NCBI RefSeq assembly: GCF_963576615.1
Contig: NC_088708.1
Coordinates: 48,533,196-48,597,195, forward strand
From: Watersipora subatra
Lineage: Eukaryota > Bryozoa > Gymnolaemata > Cheilostomatida > Watersiporidae
Reading direction: 5' to 3'
Length of the DNA stretch: 64,000 bases
Below, one piece after another: positions 10,519 to 23,200 of the stretch. A model generated the notes under the pieces. The model was given only the letters and a program-made list of their open reading frames with translations. It did no database searches and had not been told where the DNA came from. A program made the translations under genes and the position numbers. Within the stretch, counting starts at the first letter, position 1. Each line of letters begins with the position of its first letter.

Positions 10519-13500
10519 GTATCTTCCAGAAATATGCATTCCTACACGTGCATGGTCATTTGTCAATTATAGTATTAAAACTTTTTCAGTTGTCTTTTGT
10601 TTTATATTGCAATGTTTGTAGGGAGGGAAAGGCTCAGGAGAAAAGAAACATTCCTCAAAGTCGCGCGCTTGCTCCACGCATCAACCCACTGTTGAGGTAG
10701 TATTACTTTTAGAACACAAATTTTCTAATACACCCTTCTATCATCACCTGTTTTGAGATACGAGACATATACTACTCGGGTCTATCTGATGTAATTTTCA
10801 TGGTTTTATCTTGTAGGAAGTTGAAGCACCACCACATTCACCTTTGCTCAGGGCTGAGCTGCCGGCTAGTGATAATTGTACCCCAGGAACTTATAATCCT
10901 TTTGCTATCATTAATGCACCTGCAGTGCCGCCAATGATTCGCGATGTTGATACATCTGATCACCACAACCCACAATTAGTATCAGAGTACATAAATGAAA
11001 TATACATATATCTCAGGCGTTTGGAACGACAACAGCCAGTACGTCCTGACTATATGGCAGGTATGGTTGGTAATGAATACTATCAATTATATGGCAGGTA
11101 TGGTTGATAATGAATACTATCAATTATATGGCAGGTATGGTTGGTAATGGATACTATCAATTATATGACAGGTATGGTTGGTAATGAATACTATCAATTA
11201 TATGGCAGGTATGGTTGATAATGAATACTACCAATTATATGGCAGGTATGGTTGATAATGGATACTATCAATTATATGACAGGTATGGTTGGTAATGAAT
11301 ACTATCAATTATATGGCAGGTATGGTTGATAATGAATACTACCAATTATATGGCAGGTATGGTTGGTAATGGATGCTATCAATTATATGGCAGGTATGGT
11401 TGGTAATGGATACTATCAATTATATGGCAGGTATGGTTGATAATGGATACTATCAATTATATGGCAGGTATGGTTGATAATGGATACTATCAATTATATG
11501 GCAGGTATGGCTGGTAATGGATACTATCAATTATATGGCAGGTATGGTTGGTAATGCATACTATCAATTATATGGCAGGTATGGTTGGTAATGCATACTA
11601 TCAATTATATGGCAGGTATGGTTGGTAATGGATACTATCAATTATATGGCAGGTATGGTTGGTAATGCATACTATCAATTATATGGCAGGTATGGTTGAT
11701 AATGGATACTATCAATTATATGGCAAGTATGGTTGATAATGGATACTATCAATTATATGGCAGGTATGGTTGGTAATGGATACTATCAATTATATGGCAG
11801 GCATGGTTGGTAATGGATACTATCAATTATATGGCAGGTATGGTTGGTAATGCATACTATCAATTATATGGCAGGTATGGTTGGTAATGCATACTATCAA
11901 TTATATGGCAGGTATGGTTGGTAATTGATACTATCAATTATATGGCAGGCATGGTTGGTAATGCATACTATCAATTATATGGCAGGTATGGTTGGTAATG
12001 GATACTATCAATTATATGGCAGGTATGGTTGGTAATGCATACTATCAATTATATGGCAGGTATGGTTGATAATGGATACTATCAATTATATGGCAAGTAT
12101 GGTTGATAATGGATACTATCAATTATATGGCAGGTATGGTTGGTAATGGATACTATCAATTATATGGCAGGCATGGTTGGTAATGGATACTATCAATTAT
12201 ATGGCAGGTATGGTTGGTAATGGATACTATCAATTATATGGCAGGTATGGTTGATAATGTTTACTATCAATTATATGGCAGGTATGGTTGGTAATGGATA
12301 CTATCAATTATATGGCAGGTATGGTTGATAATGGATACTATCAATTATATGGCAGGTTTAGTTGGTAATCGATACTATCAATTATATGGCAGGTTTAGTT
12401 GGTAATCGATACTATCAATTATATGGCAGGTATGGTTGGTAATGGATACTATCAGTTATATGGCAGGTATGGTTGGTAATGAATACTATCAATTATATGG
12501 CAGGTATGGTTTGTAATGGATACTATCAGTTATATGGCAGGTTTGGTTGATAATTGATACTATCAATTATATGGCAGGTATGGTTGATAATGTATACTAT
12601 CAATTATATGGCAGGTATGGTTGGTAATGGATACTATCAATTATATGGCAGGTATGGTTGATAATGGATACTATCAATTATATGGCAGGTTTAGTTGGTA
12701 ATCGATACTATCAATTATATGGCAGGTTTAGTTGGTAATCGATACTATCAATTATATGGCAGGTATGGTTGGTAATGGATACTATCAGTTATATGGCAGG
12801 TATGGTTGGTAATGAATACTATCAATTATATGGCAGGTATGGTTTGTAATGGATACTATCAGTTATATGGCAGGTATGGTTGATAATTGATACTATCAAT
12901 TATATGGCAGGTATGGTTGGTAATGAGTACTATCAATTATATGGCAGGTATGGTTGGTAATGTATACTATCAATTATATGGCAGGCATGGTTGGTAATGA
13001 ATACTATCAATTATATGGCAGGTATGGTTGATAATGGATACTACCAATTATATGGCAGGTATGGTTGATAATGGATACTATCAATTATATGGCAGGTATG
13101 GTTGGTAATGCATACTATCAATTATATGGCAGGTATGGTTGGTAATGGATACTATCAATTATATGGCAGGTATGATTGATAATGGATACTACCAATTATA
13201 TGGCAGGTATGGTTGATAATGGATACTATCAATTATATGGCAAGTATGGTTGGTAATGGATACTATCAATTATATGGCAGGTATGGTTGGTAATGGATAC
13301 TATCAATTATATGGCAGGTATGGTTGATAATGGATACTATCAATTATATGGCAGGTATGGTTGGTAATGTATACTATCAATTATATGGCAGGTATGGTTG
13401 GTAATGTATACTATCAATTATATGGCAGGTATGGTTGATAATAAATACCATCATCCATATTACCTATTACACATGTCATTGAATAACCTAAATGGTCATA

Positions 13501-16500
13501 CATATAATTGCCTCCACTCTAGAGGTTGAGAATGCAACTCAACACATACAATATTGATCAATTCTGCTTTCATCAATAGTATTGTATTGCACTGTGGTTT
13601 CTGTATATTTCTTGCTAGACAGCTCATACATGATAAATACTTATAGTAGTTGATCACATGGTTCTTGGGCGATTGGGCATAGTTGTGATAGGTTGTGCTT
13701 ACTGTTTGTGAGATTATACGGCGAGTGTGACAGATGGTAATGTTGTCAGACAGCTGGTAGGCTTGGTGTTCCACACAAGTTCGACAGCGCAGTCGGATGT
13801 TGCTGTATATGCTATTTAGGCCACCTAGAAATTATTCTCATACCTTTTTTTCATCGTCTCTTTATGCCCAGGCTACGCTATCACCCCTCGTATGAGAGCT
13901 ATACTCGTGGACTGGTTGGTGCAGGTTCACACGAGATTCGGGTTTTTACAAGAAACTCTCTATCTCACCATATCAATCATAGACAGATACCTTCAGGTAC
14001 ATGTCACTTATATTCTCTTTTCTGGTCAGGTTTTAGCGAGTAGGTAAACATCAGCATAAAGGTTATCGGTTCTAATGATATAGCTGAACAGATATAACTG
14101 CGGTGAAATTCAGTGGTTTCTCGAAGTTTATCTGGTCCTCAGGAAACTGTTCAATAGCCTGATTTGTCCGAATTTTGTATCAGAAGATACAAAATTTGGT
14201 CTTAGTCTTTCCATTTCAGTAATTTTCATCAAGTTTAACCAAATCTCTTTCCTAAAGATAGGACTTGCATCTCAAATTGATATTAATGTAGAGGGTGAAG
14301 CTTTCAACTTCTTATGAATGCAACATTTTCTATGAGCCATCAAACGCTCAACAAATTGACAAAAGTTTACTGTAATTGTATTACGCATGTTTGGCTTCAT
14401 AGCAATAGAATATATGTGGTTGGTTAAAAACTGATTTATTAAATGATTGTTGGCTATTTTAGGTATGCAGATGTTCTTTACTGAGTCAGTATTTATAAAA
14501 ATACTTTTACATGTTTTAGTTTTTAGAGTTTTATATTCGGGGGTCTAATCTGTTCATTTGTCTGTTTTTATAATTTTTAGGGTTTCATGTTCACGGTTCC
14601 ACTTTACGTTTGCTTTGCATCCAAGCCGCTTGTTATGTTAGCTTAGACAGGCTCCATTTTCTCTCAAAATTATTGTTTTTGGTATGGCTACAGAAAGCAG
14701 AAACATAAAGGTAATAATAAGGAGATGTAGAAAAATATTTATATATAAAATTTAAAAGGTTTTTGAGCATTTACTATTCTCCTGAGCAAATACGCAGCTC
14801 AACGCCGACTACTTTGCATAACACAAGCAATCGGCTATAGACTCGATGTAAAATTTCGTTAGTAAGTTACAGTTTTTAGTCATTTTACGGTTTCTACAGA
14901 TTGAGGAGGTGAACAAGTCAAAGTTGCAGCTGGTCGGTGTGACTGCCATGTGGATAGCGAGCAAATATGAGGAAACACTGGAAGTGGAGGTTAACATTTA
15001 TTCTTTTGATGTAAACTCTATTCTTTAGTTGACATTTCCTATTTGCCCTTTTAATTATAGTAATTCTGATGAGATCAGGTATTGACTGTGTAGTCATCGC
15101 TCATACAGGTATAGTTGAACATGAGCGCACTAATGCGCTTTAAAGGCTGTTGTTAATATTGCTGACTCTGGCAGCAGTTTATCTGCTCAGGCTTGTCGAT
15201 ACCATGGAACTAGGACTTCTTGCAATAGAATGTTTGGGCTAGCAAGTCTTTTGCATTGGCCTTCTTTTTTGTCCTTGCAGGGGTATCCCTTCTTACAGCG
15301 CAAGCATTTACTGTAAAACCTTTATTCTAATGCCATGGCGCTCTATTTTCCAAAAAATTTTAGACTAAGTTTGAAAACGCCGTTCATTATTAGTACGGTT
15401 TTGTGGACACTTTTCTATTGATGACTCGCTATTATGGGTTTGTATCAAGAATGACAAATAGTTGCGATCAAATAGAAGTGGAGTTCAAATACAGTAGGTG
15501 CTCCTATAATGTAAATAATCCATTCTGGAACGTCTACGTTATAGAGGTTTTACGTTATATGAACAGCAAAATACATATAAATTGCCTAATCCGCTCCATA
15601 ATCTTTACCAATTCACTCTTTTAACCATACAAAATGGAAAAACTTGACTTAACTTTTTTAATTTGTTTGCTTTACTGTAACTGCGGTATTATTGGTTTGC
15701 ATCGTCAACTTTTCTCCTTTTTTTGAACAATCTCAATGGTTTTATATACCCTGATTGCGGTAATTTTACAATAAGTTGATGGGGAGCTTATTTGTACAAT
15801 GTGCTTATTTTTTCTAAAGAACAAAGACTATTCTGCAAAGTAAAACTAATAACAAATATTTCTTAAGTCCACAATAAAGCAAAATTACAAAATAGTTTTA
15901 CTAAAGAAAAACGGTACTACCCGTTCATTGTTCGTTTGTATCCAGGGGTAAAGTTTATTATTAAAGATAACTTTCGACGACACTATAACTCATGATATTC
16001 ACATTAGTAGACCGATGCTATAAGACCTGCACCAATTGATTGCCTTCAAGTATTTATGAACAAATGCGCAGCTACCTATTTTTCTGTTTTGTCAACACAT
16101 CTGACGATCTATCCACGACGAACTAAAATGTCATGGAAGTTGTATATGTAATAGATATAACGCTATACGCACGTCATTTTTGTCACAAATGCGAGGAGAT
16201 AAATAAATATTCAAATCTAACTTGAAAATTCGCCCGACTTGACACTCTATTTTATAAGAAATTTTTTATGTAGTACAAAGCAAAAACTTCACATAAATTC
16301 TTTACATTGTCTGGAATTTACGTCATAGGATGTATACGTTATAGGAGCATCTACAGCACACGAAACTGTACTCTCTTCATCTCATAGCGAACACATCTGT
16401 GTTCCTCCTACCTCATAGCATACATAACGATATTCCCTCTGGCTTTGAGCATACAGATCTCTGTTCTAGGTGGCCGACTTTGTCTATATTACTGATAACT

Positions 16501-18185
16501 CGTATACAACTGCTACTATGAGACAGATGGAGCGTAGGATTCTAAAAAAACTTGAGTTTAACCTTGGACGACCCCTGCCATTGCACTTTCTCCGCAGATA
16601 CAGCAAAGTGGCAGAGGTATGATTTAAATGTTTGTAGGATCAATAGTTACACGCTTTTCTCCTTTTGATACTCGAGTAGTCACATGTCATCCTACGATAA
16701 CATGGTTAAACCTGAACATAATTTTAATGAATTAATGTTACTGAAGTACTCACCATTGTTTTTCTCAAAAACCAGATGAGTATAAACATTTTCCAGAACA
16801 CCAGGTTTTGCGTTATTACTGCAATATTGTTACAAAATTATTTTAATCAAAATCTTGTAACTGAACAGTTAAAACTATGGATTTATATGTTTATGCCTAT
16901 ACGGCTGCAGGTAGACAGCATGCGTCATACATTGGCCAAGTACTTGCTTGAGCTCTCTATACTCGACTATCATCTCGTGCACTACCATCCTTCTGAGATA
17001 TCGGCAGCATCTCTCTGTCTTTCCATCGAGCTGCTGGATGAGCAAGGTCGGACTTCTGAACCGTTTTGGAATGAGACACTCGCTTTCTACAGCACCTATA
17101 GCCAGGAGCACCTCAACCCTATCATGTATCGGCTCGCTCTCCTTGTTTATAAATCACCCGTCTGCAAGCAAAAGGTACGATTCTTATTCGCTCACCTTTT
17201 AGCTCCTCTCGCATTTCACCTTTCGCAAGACAGCTTTGCTTTGTTAATCTGTCAGTGAGCTATCAGAGTTATCTCCTTTTTTATTTGTATAGTCTGTTGA
17301 CTGACTATTTATATATATTAACTCAACCAGATTAATATCTTTATCAGATAATAATTACATATTCAGTAAAACCTAATATAACTTTTTAACCACAGTCTAT
17401 AAAAACTTCTATACCAAGTTATTCAGCATAAAATTTTACATCGGATATTGCCATAAAAGCTCCCACATTTGGCCATTTTTGTTATGGCCATGATTTTGTC
17501 AAAATCATACGTTTTATTAATATTATTACAGCTTATTGCATTATTATTATTAGTGCTAAGAATAACAATCACTCAATTGTACTGTTGTTCGATAATCATC
17601 CCCCAAAGTCCATAGATCTATAATTAGTGAAACCTTTACTGTAATGCGTCGGACACGAATGGTCATTGTTAAGAAGAAATGGCGATAAAAAAATAAAGAA
17701 AAAGTTTTTGCTAAGCAAAACTATGCTCAGGATGGGTTATAAACATATTTTTATTGACTCGACGCATGCAAAAATTGTTTCCCTTCATTCAACTACAGAT
17801 ACGATAGGCTAATTGATTAACCACTCACTAAACAGAAACATTTTGTAGGAAACCTACTGAAGCCGCATCATGCGGCTCTTGGCCATACGCAAATGTTTTG
17901 CCGAGTCGTACTACGCGGCCCGTGGCAGCGAAAGACTTATGCTGTCTTTTTGCACACATGTATGCTTTGACTCATTCTGTAGCGGTACAAGTTTGAGTAC
18001 TTGTCTCTGGATGTAGTCTATACAATTAGTGTATTTCATCATTGCATACATTCGTTTCTTGTTTGTCTACACAGGCAACAAGACACAAGTACAAGAGCTC
18101 CAAATTTATGCAGATAAGCACCCTTGAGGAACTACAGAGTGTCCTCATAGAAGACTATGCTGCTCGGGCTAAGGATGTGTCATAG
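10411..18185 (+). CDS. ccnb: Cyclin B (G2/mitotic cyclin), 8 coding exons
   Basis: Regulatory subunit of the CDK1 kinase that drives entry into mitosis and is destroyed by the APC/C. Exons: 10411-10518, 10622-10696, 10817-11060, 13872-13996, 14900-14989, 16470-16616, 16911-17174, 18075-18185. They join in phase to 387 codons plus TAG. Landmarks in order: destruction box RQALGEINQ (17-25); [13 protein letters not shown] (150-162); [17 protein letters not shown] in exon 5; [17 protein letters not shown] in exon 6; and the C-terminal cyclin fold with [15 protein letters not shown] in exon 7. Length is normal for B-type cyclins (about 400 residues). The MRAIL and HTLAKY motifs and the destruction box favour B over A. 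The start is the first in-frame ATG at 10411. The frame is open back to a possible acceptor at 10371 (reading ...RLASEND before the Met), so a short upstream exon may exist. Intron 3 holds the 37-bp junction array. Confidence 0.93.
10622..10696 (+). CDS. ccnb: Cyclin B exon 2
   Basis: 25 codons, a basic and serine-rich linker (GGKGSGEKK...). Acceptor ttgtag, donor GAG|gtagta, phase 0 at both ends. Confidence 0.85.
10817..11060 (+). CDS. ccnb: Cyclin B exon 3
   Basis: 81 codons plus one base. It ends with the start of the cyclin box ([19 protein letters not shown], then RPDYMAG). The last ten exon bases, tatatggcag, and the donor gtatgg are the sequence that recurs through the array that follows. 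Only this first donor keeps the frame into exon 4. Confidence 0.92.
11061..13465 (+). repeat. 37-bp minisatellite made of the exon 3/intron 3 junction
   Basis: Sixty-four tandem 37-bp units start at the first intron base. Counted from the GT at 11061 to the last GT at 13429, the distance is 2368 = 64 x 37, so there is no net length change. Each unit carries tatatggcag|gtatgg or a close variant, a copy of the exon end plus the splice donor. A few copies have gcaagt, gcaggc or gcaggttt instead. Larger duplications are visible: 333 bp (9 units; 12351 and 12684) and 370 bp (10 units; 11721 and 12091). The array decays after about 13450. Confidence 0.95.
13872..13996 (+). CDS. ccnb: Cyclin B exon 4
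   Basis: Core of the N-terminal cyclin fold ([13 protein letters not shown], then [10 protein letters not shown]). Acceptor atgcccag; its phase matches exon 3 only when the donor at 11061 is used. Confidence 0.93.
14900..14989 (+). CDS. ccnb: Cyclin B exon 5
   Basis: 30 codons, [17 protein letters not shown], the most conserved helix of the cyclin box. Phase 0 at both ends. Confidence 0.92.
15492..16356. mobile_element. TIR element in cyclin B intron 5
   Basis: The left end caGTAGGTGCTCCTATAA is matched inverted by TTATAGGAGCATCTAC on the right. Part of its interior (16225-16330) is inverted relative to 40258-40430 in the neighbouring gene (shared acttcacataaattcttta-like block). This fits a non-autonomous DNA transposon. 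I saw no clear target duplication. Confidence 0.5.
16470..16616 (+). CDS. ccnb: Cyclin B exon 6
   Basis: 49 codons joining the two cyclin folds, with [20 protein letters not shown] and LHFLRRYSK. Acceptor ttctag, donor GAG|gtatga. Confidence 0.92.
16911..17174 (+). CDS. ccnb: Cyclin B exon 7
   Basis: 88 codons forming most of the C-terminal cyclin fold ([15 protein letters not shown] through KSPVCKQK). The reading frame also runs open upstream of the acceptor, but splicing after ggctgcag at 16910 gives the family-like junction. Confidence 0.92.
18075..18185 (+). CDS. ccnb: Cyclin B exon 8 and stop
   Basis: 36 codons plus TAG. Ends [13 protein letters not shown]... as in other B-type cyclins (K-KISTLP-L). 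Acceptor tctacacag. Confidence 0.9.
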   Translation, partial: ATRHKYKSSKFMQISTLEELQSVLIEDYAARAKDVS

Positions 18186-18563
18186 GAAGGCGATGCTGTA
18201 ACCTGTCCAGCACATCGTCGCTTGCTACTGTATATTGTATAGTTAAACCTAGAGTATTTCTTACATTTAGTCGGTAATGTTTTAATTTGTCCTTACAACG
18301 TATGCAAGAGTAATGATCAGCCAAATTGCACTCCCAGCATGCAATTCAATCAATGCTCTCTCCGTCATTCGTAAATGGATATTTGACGCTAGTGTATGAG
18401 CTATGATGTCGCCTGAGTGGCGGTAGTAATTAGTGCTTCTGCATGTACATCATGAGGGCTGATGCCATTAGTGTCTGTTTGACATGAAATTTTATTCCTG
18501 TATATTCAAATCTACTGCTATCACTTACGCACCCTTTTATCTTTTATGCGCATTTTAAATAAA
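18186..18563 (+). promoter_or_regulatory. Cyclin B 3' UTR: CPE-like elements and polyadenylation signal
   Basis: TTTTAAT at 18280-18286 and TTTTAT at 18490-18495, 18535-18540 and 18542-18547 match the consensus of cytoplasmic polyadenylation elements bound by CPEB. AATAAA follows at 18558-18563, so the last two lie about 10-20 bases upstream. Maternal cyclin B mRNAs are classic targets of this control. The sites are seen; their use is inferred. Confidence 0.6.
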
Positions 18564-20075
18564 TCTCTTCTGACATACTTTTTCTCTAGTTTTCTTAGCC
18601 CATTGCATAGTTTCTATTCCTATTGTTAGTTCTCTCTTTTTATGGTTTCTTATTCAAGTTAGTCATCTCATCGCTGCTCGCACTAAAAGTTGGAAGTGTT
18701 TAACAATAGATATAATCTAGTAAATTGTAATTGGGCAATGTCAATTCGCATAGATATTATTAATCCATCTGAAGAATATTAAAATAAAATGCAATTTAGG
18801 TTAGTAGACCTCTCGGCTAGAACTCTGAATAATCTTGCAACTCGTTTCTTTTTGTATCTCATCCCAATAATTGTTGTATGAATAAATATACGATCTTAGT
18901 TTTCATTGTTGAGTGTTTAGTTTGCTGTTTAGTTGTTTTTAAGCACGCTTGGAAAGCTAGCCGATTAATTTTGTACATGTTCATTAGCGGTGAAATATTT
19001 TTCTGTATGCATTGAAGTACTCGATATGAGTTTTGTGGCGAACACATGCTGTCATTTTACTTGTAATGATCAGATAATGATATACACTGTTAGTGTGAAT
19101 AAAATCTGAGAATTATGAACTGATCATACATGTAGATGGATATCGTATCCTTGTACATACGCTTTCATGATACCAAGCGCTAGAAGTCTTCCATCGCATT
19201 ACGTCTGGTGTATGCAGTCAGGAAGTTGCATCTTATGCTGATAAGCATACTGACTCGACTGCTGAGGTGTGATACATGAAGGCAAAAACTATTTCTTAGA
19301 GCAACAATGTGCGCTCTCATTGTGTGTGTGCAGAACCAAAAGATTGGTGGTCGAGATGAAAGGTAAAAACGTGCTTCATCATAATCCTGTCAGTACTGAA
19401 AGGGTAAATATTGTGGCGTTCCTAATAAGTGATGAGGTAGCAATAAATATGGATTTCTGCGAAAAAATTAGTTTCTTTATAAGTGCATGTATGTACCGAG
19501 TCACTAAAATTACACATGCAATATCTGCTGGAGCATACGGCAGGTGTTCTTAATAGTATTTTTCGACAGCTCATGCAACCTTTAGAAGTTTAACGATGTG
19601 CAAGGTAGATGGCAGCACACGGCATACCAAGACTAAAGAAAATCTAAACTAGGCATTGTCTCCTGATTTTTAGACAGCAAGGCAGTGAATGTATGGTGTA
19701 GAGTTACACCCTCATTCATAAATGGCAGTAAGGGATGAATAATTAATGGAGATGGTGAAAGGCTTGTGACGATTGCCTCGTTGTAACCTACTAGTGAACA
19801 AGGTCAGATTGTTAGAAAAGCACTAGGTTACTCTATGCACCCATCAGCAAGCTTTTATCCTAAGACTAATCTAGCATTTCATTTAGGAGTTGACTCTAAT
19901 TGGTCTCTTCATTGACCTATAGTTTGCCCAGGAGATAACATAATTCCATTAGCAATGATTACAGCAGCTCACTGGCACCAAAATGCTGCTTCCGCAACTC
20001 GTAGACTAGCGTCAAACCTTTTCTCAAGTATCTTATCTCTTCATCCACCACCGGACAGCTATCAGAAATAGGATT
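18564..20075. other. Intergenic between cyclin B and the Ig gene
   Basis: No supported coding sequence. Further AATAAA hexamers at about 18783, 18881 and 19096 could give longer cyclin B 3' ends. The promoter of the next gene should lie near its right end, but no core motif was recognised. Confidence 0.4.
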
Positions 20076-20214
20076 ATGGCGTGTTTTTACAAGATGATCT
20101 GGTTAATATCTCTGCTTTTATGGACTCTTCAGTTTATATTCGCTCAAAATTCTTTGGATAGACAGGCTTCTTATGCTGCTGACGCCAGTATTGATAAAAC
20201 AAAGTTGGAAGAAA
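20076..20214 (+). CDS. Ig gene exon 1 (signal peptide)
   Basis: ATG at 20076, 46 codons plus one base. Hydrophobic core with predicted cleavage after FIFA (before QNS). Donor gaaa|gtgagt, phase 1. Confidence 0.8.
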
Positions 20215-23200
20215 GTGAGTAGAAACTATTTATTACGTTCTTAACTGTATTTAGTTTGTCATATCAATAACTGTTTAATCTACCAAATAACGCCTTGGGG
20301 AATTTAAATGTGTTTATGAACATTGTCAGCGTATTCAAAGGTAAAGCATCGCAAAGGATGATTAGCAATTGTGCCAACAGATCAGCTAGTTGTTGCTGTT
20401 CTCGTGTCAGCAAAATGATTTTCATTTGTGCTGTGCTGTTGACAGTCATGAACAAAGCTGCCAGCTATGAACGAAAGTCAGAAATGAACATCACTACTGT
20501 GGAGGGTGGTGAAGTCATCCTACCTTGTTCAATGGTCACTGGAGAAAAATCTGCTGTAAGTTCAGACGAGTTTTGCTAAATTATATTCAATGTCCTGTTC
20601 AGCTGCTTGGATGAACTAATCTTTGCAGGTATTTATGGAGCCATCTTTAGCAGTATTATGGATTACTCATTGATGCGTCGTAAGTCAAACTAAATTTTGT
20701 TATGAATTCCCAACTGTCGCACTCAAGAGAAGATTTATTGATGACTTGCAGATCTGAAAAAATATTCTCTGTTTTGCTTGATGTTAGCAGATGGTATATA
20801 AACCATGAACATTAGAAAAGTTCTCTAATTATTTTATAAAGCACTAATTTAACTAAATGAGTCACTCGCTGCTGGTGGTAATATTCAGGCAGCAAACTTT
20901 TATAGTTTAAACTTTGAACTTTACTTCATTCAAAGTGCAGCAAATTATTTTAAAAATTAGATTTTAGTTTTCTGTTGTGTTTATTTGCATACTAGGCAGA
21001 TGTTTACTGTGGTTTAGCAAGATTTCTAGAAAGTTCTATAATGTACTCTATGTATATTGATTTATCGCTACTAATTATTGTTCATGGCTAATTGCCATCT
21101 TGTTGCATTAGCGCAAACCTGCAGCCAAAAAACTTAGTCAAAAACACAACAAAAAGTAAAACTTTTTGTAAATGCGGCACTTTATATGCTATATAGTTTT
21201 TTTTCATAACCAAACTGACTGTCACTAACCATAAGAGATGAGAATAAGAGGCTTTTTACAAACAATCGTGATAAAATAATGTTATTTTTAAATTGGTCAG
21301 TGTCACTAGTACTGCAGAGCTCAAATACATATGTTTGTTTCTTTAGTGTATTTTTGGAATGAATGAGAAGAATGATTTCAATATCTTCAGCAACTATCAC
21401 TGCATGCAAGCAAACAGACAGTTCTCATGCAACAAAATCTCTACCAAGTCTAAGTTATCCAGTGCCCTGTGTTATTTTTTAGAGCTTATACTTTTCTACC
21501 ACTTTTCTAGAGTCATCCTTTTTGATTTATTCTAAACTTCTATTCAACGATTACAGTTGTCTATTATACCTCACCTCTTATTGACTAGGTTTGCTTGTTT
21601 GCCGACTATATTTTATTTTATATTATTTTAAAATAATATAAAATAACCGGCATTTTTTGTTTAAGTTTCTATTCGTTTCTATTAATTTATTGTATTTAAA
21701 AAACCAGCTGTTAAAAAATGTTTATATTCAAAAAATCACAGTTTTCCGCGTTTCGCTTGCTAATTCTTTTTATTCAATGCTTTTCTTTTCCTAAATAATC
21801 TCTTGATAGATAGTACATTAGCAGGTTTTAATATTTGTGTAACTCTAATTTGATTAAAGTTCATAACGAAATTGTTTCAAGCTCAAAATGGTAATTTGAT
21901 AGGAGTATAGCAATACCATAAAATGGTAATATAAACTACATTAAGACTGGCAGAGCAAGGATAACGGGCATTCTCTACATGGTCAGAGTCACTAGGCATG
22001 AAAAAGATAATTCTTACAAGCTGTCTGGAAGTTGAAACAGCAGCAATCTCTGTTTGTTGTTCATATTCTGTTGTAGTTTGAAGGTTGACTTGCAACAAAA
22101 TTCACATTACAGTTATTTGGTATCAAAAGATTCACCCTGTCTTACTCTGTTGTGTTGTAGGTGCAAAATAAGTGGAAATGTGATTACAAGCTCTTAAAAG
22201 CTTAAAACCGGACAGTTAATCGCAGCCATCACAAAAATGGCGTAGGTTGGAATGGAATCCCTTTATTTCAACGACGTACTCAACTTGATGTGGTTATTGT
22301 TTTGACACGTGATGTTATCATATGAAATGAGAGGCCAATAAAAGGCTCAATATAAAATGTCTTGTAGCACTAGTTTATGACAAACACTTTGTGTTCTACC
22401 GGAAAACCCTTATCAAATGTAGACATTCACTACTTTACAGTTTCATTTCAGCTTGGTCTAATCATCTAGTCGTAATCTGATCATGTGATCCATACTTCCT
22501 GCCAAATGGCACGAACAATTTTTGCAGCATTGTTAGACTATTACAAGTGACCAAAAGGCTCCTCGTGTTTATCAGAGGATGATATGCCCTCCTTCGAGCT
22601 GAAGCTAAAAAATTAAGCTAATTTTTACGCTAGGTTTTGAGATATCAGTGCTCAAAGTGACAGCATTACAATGATGATGAAATAGACGCGTAAGAACGAT
22701 AGACATAGTTTGATTGAATGCTTGAAGTATATTTGTGAAAATATTTCGACGAATGAGGTTGTATGAAAGTTTAAACATTTTAAAACATTGTAAACGTTTT
22801 GAGAGGGATTCCAACCTACAGCGTTTCATGATGGCAGCGATTAACTGTTCGTTTTTGAGCTTTTAAGAGCTTATAACCACATTTTCACATATTTTGCACC
22901 TACAACACAGCAGATTAAGACGTGATGAATCTTTTGATACTAAATAACTGTAATGTGAATTTTGTTACAAGTCAACCTGGGAACAGCCGGGTTTAGTGGC
23001 TAGTGCGCTGGCATATAATCAGTAGATCAGTGGTTTGAATCCCAGAAGGAACATTGGTGATGTTAGGAAAGGCATCTAGCCCACTATTACTCCTGCGTCA
23101 AATACCATGAGCAAATGGTAATAAATTGTTTTGTACCAGAATATACCACTTGCAGTGGTGACCCCCAAATGACCCTCAAATGGGGAAAGCCGAAAGAAAA

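Noticed and set aside
11061-13465. CRISPR-like or protein-coding repeat (Tyr-Gln-Leu-Tyr-Gly-Arg)
   Set aside because: There are no spacers between units, a 37-bp unit shifts frame each copy with stops, and it lies in an intron of an animal gene.
22985-23045. Functional tRNA gene
   Set aside because: A and B boxes are present but the cloverleaf does not close, and a SINE body follows.
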